DNA of 64,000 bases from a bacterium (GTDB lineage: Bacteria; Bacteroidota; Ignavibacteria; Kapaibacteriales; UBA7675). The position numbers and the translations under genes are program-made. This document shows positions 52,023-61,361 of the stretch, in pieces. The notes under the pieces are model-generated. The model was not told where the DNA came from. It did not search any database and saw nothing but the letters and a program-made list of their open reading frames with translations. The stretch lies in assembly GCA_030430495.1 (NCBI GenBank), contig JAUIKM010000026.1, forward strand, positions 20,971 to 84,970, written 5' to 3'. Each line of letters starts with the position of its first letter. The first letter of the stretch is position 1.

Positions 52023-52169
52023 GTGGTGAATTGCGGGCGCACATCTGTTTAAGCGCGGATGGGCGGCTTGCATTCGGATAGTGGAATAATTGCGAAAACA
52101 TCTCAAGCCACGGGGCGTACTGTGCCGGCGCATACAAGTATGGTAAAGAATGCCTTCGGATAACAACAA

Positions 52170-52537
52170 ATGGCATACCTTGAGATAGAGAAAAAACTTC
52201 ACAGATTGCATACCCGGAAGTTCCCGGACTGTCAGAGCTCAAGGACTTTTATTTGCTGGGGCAGGCGGGGTACAAAGTAATACTGAAAATCCTGTATGAA
52301 GAATCTGCGGACCTCTCCAAACATCAGATTTCAAATCTGCTGATACTACTTGTGCAAATGCGGTGGCATGGAAATCAGCGAGATTTGTACCGCTTCGTTG
52401 AAGGGTTTATTGCGGACGAGAGACTCTGTGTGAGTGAAACTGCGGCAAGACTTGTAGTGATGCTGGAGGTCTACTCCAGAAGGGATGAGGAAGCGTATAT
52501 TGCGAGGCGAGAGCATGTGCTGATGTCAACGCCTTAA
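52170..52537 (+). pseudogene. Small AT-rich islet gene, probably frameshifted near its start
   Basis: ATG 52170 opens MAYLEIEKK and the same reading continues, one base out of frame, as TSQIAYPEVPGLSELKDFYL and LGQAGYKVILKILYEE to 52537. One extra A in the A6 run at 52191-52196 would join them into a ~122-residue helical protein (SNLLILLVQMRWHGNQRDLY, DERLCVSETAARLVVMLEVY). It resembles small immunity-type proteins in size and composition only; no family is recognised. GC content is clearly lower than in neighbouring genes. If the frameshift is a sequencing error the gene is intact. Confidence 0.45.
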
Positions 52538-52563
52538 GATTCAGCAGGTGTTCGCGAACAATC

Positions 52564-53177
52564 TTGACTGTTTACTCGGCAGAATACTTCTCTCTTGATG
52601 ACATGACTTCCTTCTGGGAATGCTGCTTAAATTACCAGGGGAATACTTCGTTTCCGACTGAGGCGGAGCATACCATTTTGTCCAACGGTTCTGGGGATAT
52701 GGAGCGCAGGAAACGGATATCCTGCCAAATTCGGTTGCTTGGGTTCACAACCATCGGCATATACCGCCGACGATGGTAACCAAACCGGATGGTGAGTTAG
52801 AGGAAAACAAACCTGTTTTCATTGAGGTAAACGAAATACAAAACCAGGTTATGGGAGTGGCCCCCAGCTACGATGATTTTACGTCCCCAATTTTGAGAGA
52901 TCCTGATAACAACAATCGTCACACCTTGTCTATCGTGCACGCTGGAACCGTGATTTACGTTACTGAAATCGTTCGATTTGAAGATGCAATTAAATTCTTG
53001 AGGCAGCATAGAGCAGAAATCGAGGCGGGCATTGCAGGTACGCAACCGAGATGGAATGAAGTTTTGGCGCATCCGGGTATTGGAGGAGCCGAATACGTTG
53101 CGAGACATTCCAATGGGAGCATTCGAGTTTATATGTCAGATCCTGACGCGAGAGAAATTGTGAGGCAAATAAAATGA
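52564..53177 (+). pseudogene. Frameshifted fragment with HNH...SxxD (JAB/JAMM-like) pattern
   Basis: A first frame gives FSLDDMTSFWECCLNYQGNT and FPTEAEHTILSNGSGDM. A second frame, joined near 52695-52710, gives GAQETDILPNSVAWVHNHRH and continues to 53177 (IQNQVMGVAPSYDDFTSP, VHAGTVIYVTEIVRFEDAIK). A Glu, then H-N-H, then S-Y-D-D is the order of metal ligands in JAB/JAMM peptidases. The gap between HNH and SYDD is about 37 residues instead of about 10, so the assignment is tentative. Such domains occur at the ends of polymorphic toxins. The last four bases overlap the start of the next gene. The N-terminus is missing or shifted. Confidence 0.4.
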
Positions 53178-53722
53178 AAAATACGCTTTTCCAGTCGATT
53201 TGGAAATATACTGTTGTGAGTGCGATGTGTTGTATTTTCGCCTCTTGTGCAAGCAATGCTCCGTATGGAACCTGGCTCTGGAACAATCAAACTCTTCCAG
53301 AACAAGTCGGACTGGATGACTCCGTATTTGTAGCTTTAATAGATGAATTGCCCGGTGTAGAATTGGACTCGGTGTTTTACATGCTATCTGATGTTGGATA
53401 TGGTCCAACAAAACTATACAGTGGGCCAAGTCGCATTCAAGACAATTTTGGAGTTGAAGGAATTAATTACACCTACAAAGATTCGAGCGGAGGAATCTTC
53501 CTGGAAGTGTACATTTATGCCGACAAGTATTACTCGTTTGGTGTAGATTGGGATGATATTCTAGATACGCATGTTAAACAAGTCGATGTGTTGCACATTG
53601 ACTTTGGTGCCTATAAAAATATATCCGACAGCACAAACCAACGCAAGCCACGAGAAAAAACCGGTTACCGTGTGACGCATGACAGTCGGGAGTGGTTTGG
53701 TCCGGACGACAATTGGCGCTAG
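53174..53722 (+). CDS. Putative lipoprotein, AT-rich islet
   Basis: 182 residues. ATG 53174 overlaps the TGA of the previous gene (ATGA), so translation is coupled. Signal and lipobox: LFQSIWKYTVVSAMCCIFAS, then C in FASCAS. The mature part (LPEQVGLDDSVFVALIDELP, IFLEVYIYADKYYSFGVDWD) looks like a mixed alpha/beta globular domain. Base composition is AT-rich and unlike the flanking barrel genes, which suggests acquisition. Coupling to a possible hydrolase fragment is what one expects of a periplasmic immunity lipoprotein, but no family supports that. Confidence 0.6.
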   Translation: MKNTLFQSIWKYTVVSAMCCIFASCASNAPYGTWLWNNQTLPEQVGLDDSVFVALIDELPGVELDSVFYMLSDVGYGPTKLYSGPSRIQDNFGVEGINYTYKDSSGGIFLEVYIYADKYYSFGVDWDDILDTHVKQVDVLHIDFGAYKNISDSTNQRKPREKTGYRVTHDSREWFGPDDNWR

Positions 53723-53780
53723 GAAGAACTTCCTTTGTGGGTGGTAGTCGCGATTTAGTCGTACAATTTCTTTGGCTATT

Positions 53781-54090
53781 GGCGTACTTCTCACCTAGCG
53801 GCTTGCGGCGCAGGCCGCCAACTCTTCTCCTTGCGCGTCCGGCCTTTGGCCGGCGGTTTGGCGTTTCTCACTTAAACTCAAAAACTTGTTGACTTGCGGC
53901 GGACTTCTCATTTGGTGGTTCGCGCCGCAGGCCGCCGACTCTTTGACTTGCGCGTCCGCGTCCGCGGCGGTTTGCGGTTTCTCACTTAAACTCAAAAACT
54001 CATTGACTTGTGGCGTACTTCTCACTTGATGGTTTGCGGCGCAGGCCGCCGACTCTTTGACTTGCGCGTCCTCGTCAGCGGCGGTTTGCA
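53781..54090. repeat. Three tandem 114-117-bp repeats
   Basis: Units start with GGCGTACTTCTCAC-like sequence at 53781, 53898 and 54012 (spacing 117 and 114); the third is partial. Each has a GCGGC-GCAG-GCCGC hairpin (GCGCCGCAGGCCGC in unit 2), CGACTCTTTGACTTGCGCGT, a second GC-rich hairpin and, in units 1 and 2, CTCACTTAAACTCAAAAAC. Both spacings are multiples of three, so the minus strand reads as a repeated 38-39-residue peptide. Confidence 0.85.
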
Positions 54091-54316
54091 TGGTGTGCCT
54101 GAGCGTGAAAACGCGCGCGAGTTGTGCAGGCCGGCACCACTTTATACAATGCCGAGCGCATTGAACAACTGTCAGTGCGGAACGCCCGTTGTTTAAGACT
54201 GCGGCATGCACCTGAATCTCAGAGACTGTTGACATCAGTCTCTGTTTGATGCTCCTCAGCGGAATGCGCCTTTCGTTAATATTCTCTCTGCCTTCTGTTC
54301 GCCAACCGGAAATCAC

Positions 54317-54365
54317 TTAAACACAGAGGCTGCAAGTTCAAAGTTTGCAGCCTCTGTGTTTTAGT
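54317..54365 (-). terminator. Strong hairpin terminator of the 54388 barrel gene
   Basis: A perfect 15-bp stem (54321-54335 with 54345-54359) around GTTCAAAGT. It lies 23 bases past the minus-strand stop codon. Tails are TTTAAGTG on the minus strand and TTTAG on the plus strand, so it may act in both directions. Confidence 0.8.
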
Positions 54366-54387
54366 CTTTGTCTTCCAGGATCGAGGT

Positions 54388-55242
54388 TTACTCGTCGTCG
54401 TCAGTGCTGTTGAAACCGAATGCTATTTCAAGGACGACATGGTGAAAGTCATAGTTGTCCGTAAGCGGGATCGAAAGCGTGCCGGCGTAGTTGAGTCCGC
54501 CGCGTCTGTAAATAAACGTGCCGTTCATCGTGGCGATCAGATTGTCGGAAAAGAGAGCGGGGTCGCTCGTGAGTGAGTAGTGCAGGGAGGGGCCGATCAT
54601 AATTCGCGTTTCTTCGAAGCGCAGCTCGCCGACCGGTTCGAAGTCCAGCAGAAATTCATTGTCAACGCCCTCTGCGTCGCCCGTGTACATCCAGGCCGAC
54701 AGGCCGGCACGCGTCATGAATCCCACGCCGGGTTCCGTGCGGTCCGTGTGCCAGATGCCGTGCGCGGAAATCGTCATGGTTTCAGGTAAAAATGCACCAA
54801 TACGATTGGGATCAACGCTGACGCCCGCCAGGACAGTCTCGAGATTTTCAATGTTGTCGTCAATGAGCGGAATGCGCACGCCGAATACGCCGCGCAGTCC
54901 GCCTCTGGGATCCAGCTCGCCGATTTCATAACCAAGCAGAATATTCCCGAATTCAACGTTGAGATTGTCATCGATAGAAATCAACCCAAATTCAGACGTT
55001 TTTGACGACAAAAACAGAACCGGCAGTTCGGCTATAATGCGATTGCTCTCGTTCAGACTGATTCGTCCCGACAAGGCAATCTCGGTAATCATCCGCGGGA
55101 AGTCGAAGTTTTGTACAGGGTGTAAACCTTCCACCGTAAAATACTGATCGCCGTCCGGATCTATCCACACAGGCGTCTGGGCAGATGTGTATGCTGCTCC
55201 CAACACAAAAGCCAACATAAAAGCGATAATCCGTGATTTCAT
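54388..55242 (-). CDS. Exported protein, probable outer-membrane barrel
   Basis: 284 residues from ATG 55242. Signal peptide KSRIIAFMLAFVLGAAYTSA, then Q. The mature sequence has many short amphipathic strands (ALSGRISLNESNRIIAELPV, VEFGNILLGYEIGELDPRGG, RIMIGPSLHYSLTSD, VVLEIAFGFNSTDDDE). It resembles the MetA/transporter-like barrels used for hydrophobic compounds in general layout only. Monocistronic with its own terminator. Composition is GC-richer than the neighbouring islet, so it belongs to the resident genome. Confidence 0.65.
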   Translation of the reverse strand: MKSRIIAFMLAFVLGAAYTSAQTPVWIDPDGDQYFTVEGLHPVQNFDFPRMITEIALSGRISLNESNRIIAELPVLFLSSKTSEFGLISIDDNLNVEFGNILLGYEIGELDPRGGLRGVFGVRIPLIDDNIENLETVLAGVSVDPNRIGAFLPETMTISAHGIWHTDRTEPGVGFMTRAGLSAWMYTGDAEGVDNEFLLDFEPVGELRFEETRIMIGPSLHYSLTSDPALFSDNLIATMNGTFIYRRGGLNYAGTLSIPLTDNYDFHHVVLEIAFGFNSTDDDE

Positions 55243-55762
55243 ATTCAATACTCCCGGTACAGAATCTGGCAGCTTTCTGGAATGGAAATTTATATGGCGT
55301 TTTTATCACGCTCGTTAGAAAAGAGAGGAGTGACTTTCCTCGATTGCTGCACAAATCGTCGGCAAGATAAGAATAATTGCAATGAAACTCGTCGGAAAAA
55401 AGCACGCTGTCAGAATGATCTGCATGCACCCTGCCGGTAAAGCGGAAGAACATCCGGCAACGCAAACGACGCCAATGCTGCCGGGAAAGCGCTGCCGGGC
55501 AGCCGTGGAGCGCATCGGAGCCTCTAGTTGATTACAGGCCGACAAAGGAGCGCCCGCCAATCTCCGTCATTTTGTTGTTCGGTGGGGTTACATTGGACTC
55601 AGTATTTTTTCAGTAATCAACGTGAAGGCGCTTGCGCTCGTTTCCGGTGCGAAGAAGCGGAGGATGTAATCAAACTGCGAGAATGTTCGCATCGATCCCG
55701 GTGACAAACAAAAGATCAAGTCAGAAACACCCACTGCAACAAATGCCCTGAGTATTAAACAA

Positions 55763-55790
55763 ACAGCAGGGCGACCGCCGGAAGCCCGCG
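55763..55790. repeat. 28-bp repeat, copy 1 (partner at 61263-61290)
   Basis: ACAGCAGGGCGACC, then one variable base and CCGGAAGCCCGCG. It differs from the copy at 61263-61290 by a single base. Both lie roughly 70-150 bases past the 3' end of a minus-strand gene. Confidence 0.85.
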
Positions 55791-55814
55791 GCCTTAAACA
55801 CATGCCCCGGTTAA

Positions 55815-55854
55815 ACAAAAATCCCGTGCGGAACACAAACGGTTCCACACGGGA
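55815..55854 (-). terminator. Intrinsic terminator of the haloperoxidase-like gene
   Basis: TCCCGTGCGGAAC (55822-55834) pairs with GTTCCACACGGGA (55842-55854) with one mismatch. On the minus strand it is followed by TTTTTGTTTAA. Confidence 0.8.
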
Positions 55855-55909
55855 ATGTCAAGTAAGTGCAGACGGCATGGCGCCGCCGACTTAAACAAAG
55901 TGCAGGGGA

Positions 55910-57316
55910 TCAGTTAAACAGATCCAGGACGTATGCGCCGACCTCGCGTCCCTGATCAACGCCGAGATCGATGGCGGCGCGAAAGTGAATGCCGCCGTAC
56001 AGACGTGAAACAGCCGCTTCTTCAGCCGCCTCGTCAAAAGAAGCAAAGCTGCGCGGCGAACCGTCGATGTCCGTGCGCGCCTGATGCGTGTCGTCCGTAA
56101 AGCTGTAGTCGGCGCCGAACAGCGACGTCATAACAGCCGTCATGGCGCCGGACTGCACCGAGTGGCCCGACGTGTATTCGGGGAAGGGCGGCGTGCCGAC
56201 GATGGATAGCCAATCCTCGTCGCCCAGATCGCGGCGGATGCAGGAAATCGGGCGGATGAGGTTGTACTTGTACTTGGAGGTCCAGCAGGAGACAAAAGCG
56301 TCGTGCAGCGACATGCCCAGCTTGGCAAAAGCTTCCGTGGCGCCGCTCAGGTTGGAGTTTTCCGTTTCGAGCACATGCAGCAGGATCGACATGGAGTGGC
56401 CCGGAGGCGTCGACGTCAGACCCGGATCATCGCTCCAGTATTCGGCAATTGTGCGCTGCTCCTGCGTGAGGCTCTGGGAGACGTCGTACACTTCGATCAG
56501 CTCCATGTAGAACTGCGAATCGGTTTCGAGTGAGAATGCCGGCGGCGGCCCCGGATCGGTTTGCGTGACGCTCGTCTGATTCTCCGCAAAAACGCGTACT
56601 TCATCCCAGTAAGGCTGTAGCGCGCGGGCAAATCCCGGAGGCGTCGGAATCCAGAGTCCGTCGTCGCCTGAAGGCGGCACGTAGTCTTCAGGGAAGTTAG
56701 ACAGATAACCTTCGTGGCCGCCGTCGGACTGCGACCAGGCGTAGACGCGTTCGGCGATCAGTTTGCCGTAAGCCTGCGAGCGCGTGAAAACATCGCTGTC
56801 CACATCGGCCTGGAACTGCTGCTCAAACGCCGTTTTCATGGCTGTGATGCGCGTGGCATTGTTGGCCGGCGCGGTAGCATAAGCGTACATGCTCGTCATG
56901 ATTTCCGCCAGAGCGGCGTTGGCGACCGTCGGCCAGTGGTACTCAACGCCGCTTTCCGGTGCGGGATTGTCGGGCATTGCACCGCCCTGACCACCGCTGC
57001 CGACGGAACCGGCGAGGCTGCTGAAGCCGCTCATGCCGTTGACGAGACTTTCATAACAAGCCAGACCGACATAACCCCAGGCGCGCGCAGCGACCGGAGG
57101 CGTGAAACCGGGCGTTTCCTTTGTCATGTTTATCGAGAGATCCATCCAGTCGCGAATGACGGCCGCATCGTAGGTTGCGACGGGGTCGGACTCTTTTGTG
57201 ACCGGATCGTCGTCATCACAGGCAACGACCGCAAAAGCAAGCAGGCTGAGACCGCATACCAGTTTGCTCAGTGAGCGCAGCGATCGGCCGCCTTGAAATT
57301 GTTGTAGCAAGGACAT
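55910..57316 (-). CDS. Vanadium-dependent haloperoxidase / PAP2-type lipoprotein
   Basis: 468 residues from ATG 57316. Lipoprotein signal RSLSKLVCGLSLLAFAVVAC with the acylated Cys in VVAC, followed by DDDD. The three phosphate/vanadate-site motifs of the PAP2-haloperoxidase fold are present near the C-terminus: K-x6-RP in KYKYNLIRP, SGH in YTSGHSVQSGAM, and SR-x5-H-x3-D in SRLYGGIHFRAAID. GHSMSILLHVLE is also family-typical. Members are vanadium haloperoxidases or acid phosphatases in the periplasm. A GSGGQGG linker lies near residue 105. No partner gene is evident. Substrate cannot be decided from sequence. Confidence 0.88.
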   Translation of the reverse strand: MSLLQQFQGGRSLRSLSKLVCGLSLLAFAVVACDDDDPVTKESDPVATYDAAVIRDWMDLSINMTKETPGFTPPVAARAWGYVGLACYESLVNGMSGFSSLAGSVGSGGQGGAMPDNPAPESGVEYHWPTVANAALAEIMTSMYAYATAPANNATRITAMKTAFEQQFQADVDSDVFTRSQAYGKLIAERVYAWSQSDGGHEGYLSNFPEDYVPPSGDDGLWIPTPPGFARALQPYWDEVRVFAENQTSVTQTDPGPPPAFSLETDSQFYMELIEVYDVSQSLTQEQRTIAEYWSDDPGLTSTPPGHSMSILLHVLETENSNLSGATEAFAKLGMSLHDAFVSCWTSKYKYNLIRPISCIRRDLGDEDWLSIVGTPPFPEYTSGHSVQSGAMTAVMTSLFGADYSFTDDTHQARTDIDGSPRSFASFDEAAEEAAVSRLYGGIHFRAAIDLGVDQGREVGAYVLDLFN

Positions 57317-57468
57317 CTGTTTAAAACTCCAGAGAATTAAAACAAAAGGGACAGGGCGGGCCGGGAAGTCGGTAATTCAACTTCCGTCCGGGGCTCTGCC
57401 GCATTCGCAATAAATTGAATAATGAGCTTGAAATTCGGACCAGGGGCAACATCGAGAGGCAAGAGATA

Positions 57469-58380
57469 TTACCAGATGTTCATGTCATACACCACGCCGC
57501 CGGAAAAGCGCAGGGCTTTGCCGATGTTCTGTCCGTCGAGCGTGCCGGACATGCCGGCGGAAACACCGAGACCTTCCACGACTTTGATCGGCACGTACAC
57601 GTTAACACCAGTGCGCACAAAGGAAATCTCCTGAATGGGGAACGGTCCCTGCATGATGTCGGGTCCCATGCGCGAATCCTGATTCTGCAACCACGCGTCG
57701 ACATAAAAATCGGAATTGGCAAAACCTGCTTTGGCGACAAAGTCCAGCGCATCGGGCACGGCCGCGGACATCTCCATTCCATCGACTTCAAAGTCCGCTT
57801 CACCTTTGGAGTAGTAGCCGATCTGAACGTTGCCGAACAGGCCGTTGTCCAGCCGGGCGCCGACCAGCAGTCGCGTTTCAGCCTGGGTGTAGTAGTGGCC
57901 GATTGCGACCGGTGCATTTGCCATATAGTCGGCCGCGGGCGTGGAGATTCCAGCGGCGAGCACGGCAAAAACTTCCCCGAGGCCGTTAACATTCAGGCTC
58001 CAGGGTTTCCACTTAACCAGCAGCGAAGCGTCCTGCAGTCCGCTTTCATCCGTGCCGGCGCCTTCCGCCGGTGAACTTTCGGCCATGATGTAGGGGAGTG
58101 CAAACACGACGTCGAGGTTGTCAAAGACACCAACGGCGGCGTAGAGGTTAACACTTTGTGTGCCGATTTCACCGAGTCCGGCAGGTAGGTCGTTTTCTTC
58201 ACTGCCGACGTAAAACTGGTCGTATGATTCTGTTGAAAAAGACAGTGCGACAGTCGCGTTGCCCTGTCCGCGCATAAATCCGTCAATCAGTCCCTGCGCC
58301 TGCACGTTAACTGTAGCGGCAGTTAACAAAACAGCGGCAAAAGACATGAGAGTCCTGAAGGAAAAAGTCGTTGTAGTCAT
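57469..58380 (-). CDS. Outer-membrane beta-barrel-like exported protein
   Basis: 303 residues from ATG 58380. Signal peptide FSFRTLMSFAAVLLTAATVN, then VQAQ. The rest shows regular amphipathic strands (ATVALSFSTESYDQFYVGSE, LYAAVGVFDNLDVVFALPYI, LVGARLDNGLFGNVQIGYYS, LRFSGGVVYDMNIW), ending in an aromatic residue as barrel proteins do. It lies upstream of the haloperoxidase-like gene on the same strand with a 152-base gap, possibly one transcript. Family not recognised. Confidence 0.7.
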   Translation of the reverse strand: MTTTTFSFRTLMSFAAVLLTAATVNVQAQGLIDGFMRGQGNATVALSFSTESYDQFYVGSEENDLPAGLGEIGTQSVNLYAAVGVFDNLDVVFALPYIMAESSPAEGAGTDESGLQDASLLVKWKPWSLNVNGLGEVFAVLAAGISTPAADYMANAPVAIGHYYTQAETRLLVGARLDNGLFGNVQIGYYSKGEADFEVDGMEMSAAVPDALDFVAKAGFANSDFYVDAWLQNQDSRMGPDIMQGPFPIQEISFVRTGVNVYVPIKVVEGLGVSAGMSGTLDGQNIGKALRFSGGVVYDMNIW

Positions 58381-59177
58381 GATAAAAGTCGTCGAAGTTG
58401 TAAAACACATCACAAGCAGGAATTAATGTGCATCGGGTGCAGGCGTTAATCTTCGCTGTTCACAATTCACGGAAGTGAACAGCGTACACGGGCAGTGGAC
58501 GAATTGTTTACCGGCGCTCCAGTTAAACACGGCAAACTGGATGCAGGTCCCAATGGCTTGATGCACAAGCTAGTATTTGCTCCCGTACAAACTCACCTGC
58601 TTTATGTGAAAGGTCAATTTTCTTATCCAAAATGGCGATCCGGGTTGCTGAAACGTGAACGGGATATTCCTGACGTTCCCCAAAAGGCCCTCTTGTTTGT
58701 CACCGTGTGAGAGGTTTGAAGTTGGCCTGAGCGGCCGCGCGTCTCTGCGTGATTAGCCTGAAATTCCCGAGGCCGCAGACTGAAAGGAGATGAGCACGGC
58801 ATCAATCATTATCGCAAGGCATGCCGGAAAAGTCGCGTCTATCGCTTGTGTGGGAGATCGTCTGTTGTGGCAGTCGACCGAAGCATTCGGCCAAAAGGGG
58901 CTGAAAACCGTGATGTACAACGACAGTGCCGTCATTTCCTGAAAATATAGTGAGGTTATTCGACAGTCTCTGCGCAACAAATACTTAGTAGATTCAGGCA
59001 AATTCAGCCATTGACATTGGCCGATTCCGAGCGCATATTGTGTGCGCGTTGAGCGCCGGGAGCCGATTTTGCCGCAGTCACCAGAATCTCCACGCAGCTT
59101 CTCAATTGCAGCAGGTGTTGCTCGATGCAAGACCTGTCGGGCACAGTCTTTGCACATTACATACCAAAGGCAAACTG
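58381..59177. other. Intergenic region, no gene recognised
   Basis: About 800 bases between divergent genes. One dispersed-element core, CTTGTTTGTC, at 58692-58701, followed by ACCGTG. Remaining frames are motif-free. AAAGG at about 59166-59170 is the likely ribosome site for the next gene. Confidence 0.5.
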
Positions 59178-61177
59178 TTGAATCACTCGAAACGCTGGTG
59201 CAGGACTCGACTCCATGTGCAGGCGGCAGCCGTTATTGTTTCTTTGTTTGTTGTTCTGGCGGCCTGTCGCGAAACAGAACACTCACAACAGGTTGATGCG
59301 AGGTCTGGCACGCCACGTCATCGTGGCGAACACGCCTTGGAGGTCACTCCCTGGCCGCTCGACTCCGGCGATACAATTAACATCAGGTTTGACTCGGGGC
59401 ATGCCGCGAGTACACTTCCGCCGGGCGACACGTTTGTTGCGTCCCTCACTTTCTGGACTGATGCGGGCATGTTCCAGGCAAGGGATACAATGCAGGAGTC
59501 TGAAGGCGGCGCGATTCACAGAGCGCATTTTGCACAGCCCCCGGATTGTTTTTACCTCCCGGTTTCTGTGAGAATACCCGGTATAACTTTGGAGTCGGAG
59601 ACAACGACCCTGGCGATTAACAGGAATGGACGGCCGAACAAACACACAATTCCCCTGATGATCAGTCGCGGCGGCGTGGGCAATGACATTGCGGATCTGT
59701 TTGCACATGACGCCGAAATGTATCCACATGAGTTTGAACGCTGGGCCGCTCTCTTGCTGCATCGCCTGAAAGAACAAATGAACGGAGCGGGCAATCAAAC
59801 GGCGATCAAAGATTTGGCCCAGGACTTAAACAGACAATACAAACGGCAGCGCGATTCGCTCGACAATGCGCAGAAATTCGACGCGCAGGCGACGCTGGCG
59901 GCTTGCGGCGCATTTACCGGCGACTGGGAACGCTGCGCCGCACATCTGGGCGAATTGCAGGAACACATCGACGGACGGCGGCCCGTGTACGTCCGGGCGC
60001 GCACGTCCACTACGATCCACCTGCTCGGCAAGCTGTTTGAATATGCGCGTTATGCGCGCGGCGCGCGCCTGGCGCAGGCAGCGGATACGGAACTTGTCGA
60101 CAGATCTCTTGCCCGGCTGTTCCGGTTGGGCGGTTCGCTGCCCGGCGGCGTGTTGGCACAGGCGATCATGCGGTGTTTTCACATGCAGCCGGACAGTTTG
60201 CCGGATGAATTTGTAGCCGCGCAGCGACGGCGCATGGTTGAGAATATTCCATCGCTGTTGGCGGAACTGTCCGATTGTGAACTGAATGTCGACGATCAAC
60301 TGCTCGCGCTTTATCTGGCGGATTGTGAACATCTGAGAATTGAGCCCGATAGCAAACAACTTGAACGCTGTATTCGCCTGATGGAACGCAGTTTTGATCG
60401 CGGAGCAGATCCGGAGTGGTGCAGTCCCGGAATACTGGCGGAGCCGTCCTACCGCTCGTTCTGCATGCAGCTCGCGCAGATCCACGCAAAAAACGGCGAT
60501 ACGTCAGGGGCGATCCGCCTTTCACACAAATCTCTGCGGCGTCCGCTGCCGGCGATGAGTCGACTGACGGCCGCCCGCGCGGCGTAACATCCTGGGCGAA
60601 ATCCACCTGGCGGCCGACCGACCCGACAGCGCACTCAAATACTGCGGCGCAGCTGGAGCTGCTTGACGCCGGGAAACTTTTCAGGCGGATACGCGCCGCA
60701 GGAGGCCTGACCGGCCCCGAACCTGACGATCTCGAGGCCCTGCGTGTCAGGTACGATCGCGAGCTCCTGCGCGCGGCGGAAGTCTTGAACATGCAATTGC
60801 ACACGGCGGACGGCGCGCTCATCGATCTGGCCAATACCGGCGGCAAGCCGGTCTACCTGCTGTTCAGCGCCGCGTCCTGCGGCATCTGCGCGGAAGAGTA
60901 TCCCAATGTAGCGCGCGCAATCTTCGAGGCCGATCCCAGCGCGTGTATTCTGATGCTCACGCGGGAAACGACGAGCACAGTCGGAGCGCACTACGGCGAG
61001 TTTACTCAACACGTCGTGCTCGACCACAACATTGAAATACAGTCTAACGTCCAGGCGATGCCGACAATCAAAATTGTCGTTGACGGCGTCGTCGACCAGA
61101 CGATCAACGGATTGGGCGCGCACTCGGCGGCGCAATTTAAACACATCGTTGAGAGTTATCGCGACGCGGCGAATTAG
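59178..61177 (+). pseudogene. Thioredoxin-fold lipoprotein gene with two frameshifts
   Basis: Translation likely starts at TTG 59178 after AAAGG. Lipoprotein signal HVQAAAVIVSLFVVLAAC. A helical, TPR-like middle follows (FTGDWERCAAHLGELQEHID, LAQIHAKNGDTSGAIRLSHK). The frame stops at 60587, but the next frame continues the pattern as RNILGEIHLAADRPDSALKY to about 60650. A third frame then runs from LELLDAGKLFRRIRAAG to 61177. That last part is a thioredoxin/TlpA-like domain: PVYLLFSAASCGICAEEYPN with a CxxC site and VQAMPTIKIVVDGV with the cis-Pro. Two one-base indels about 75 bases apart would restore a ~665-residue protein. Either the gene is decaying or the assembly has errors here. Confidence 0.65.
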
Positions 61178-61262
61178 TGTTTAATACTCGCCGACGAACA
61201 GGATGGATTGGCAAAGGCGCAAGCCGCAAACCGGAAAACCACAGGTTAATCGCATAACACAG

Positions 61263-61290
61263 ACAGCAGGGCGACCACCGGAAGCCCGCG
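61263..61290. repeat. 28-bp repeat, copy 2
   Basis: One-base variant of the repeat at 55763-55790, lying 72 bases past the 3' end of glmS. Confidence 0.85.
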
Positions 61291-61361
61291 AATGATCACA
61301 CACGCGCGGGCCCCGAAGGAATAAGCTGAAGAGGGATTCTGTTTAATTAAACAACAGTTCT

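Larger units (their letters stand above)
53723..54387. other. Intergenic region dominated by the 117-bp repeat array
   Basis: Contains the repeat array (53781-54090), a further 220 bases without features, and the terminator hairpin at 54321-54359. A minus-strand frame crosses the array but has no start signal or family. Confidence 0.6.
55243..55909. other. Intergenic region with repeat elements
   Basis: Holds a dispersed-element core on the minus strand (GACAAACAAA 55703-55712, flanked by GATCCCGGT), one copy of a 28-bp repeat (55763-55790) and the terminator at 55815-55854. No coding frame is supported. Confidence 0.55.

Noticed and set aside
53795..54316. Minus-strand frame with 38-39-residue peptide repeats
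   Set aside because: It follows from repeat spacing divisible by three. There is no signal, start site or family, so it is not listed as a gene but kept as a testable point in the findings.
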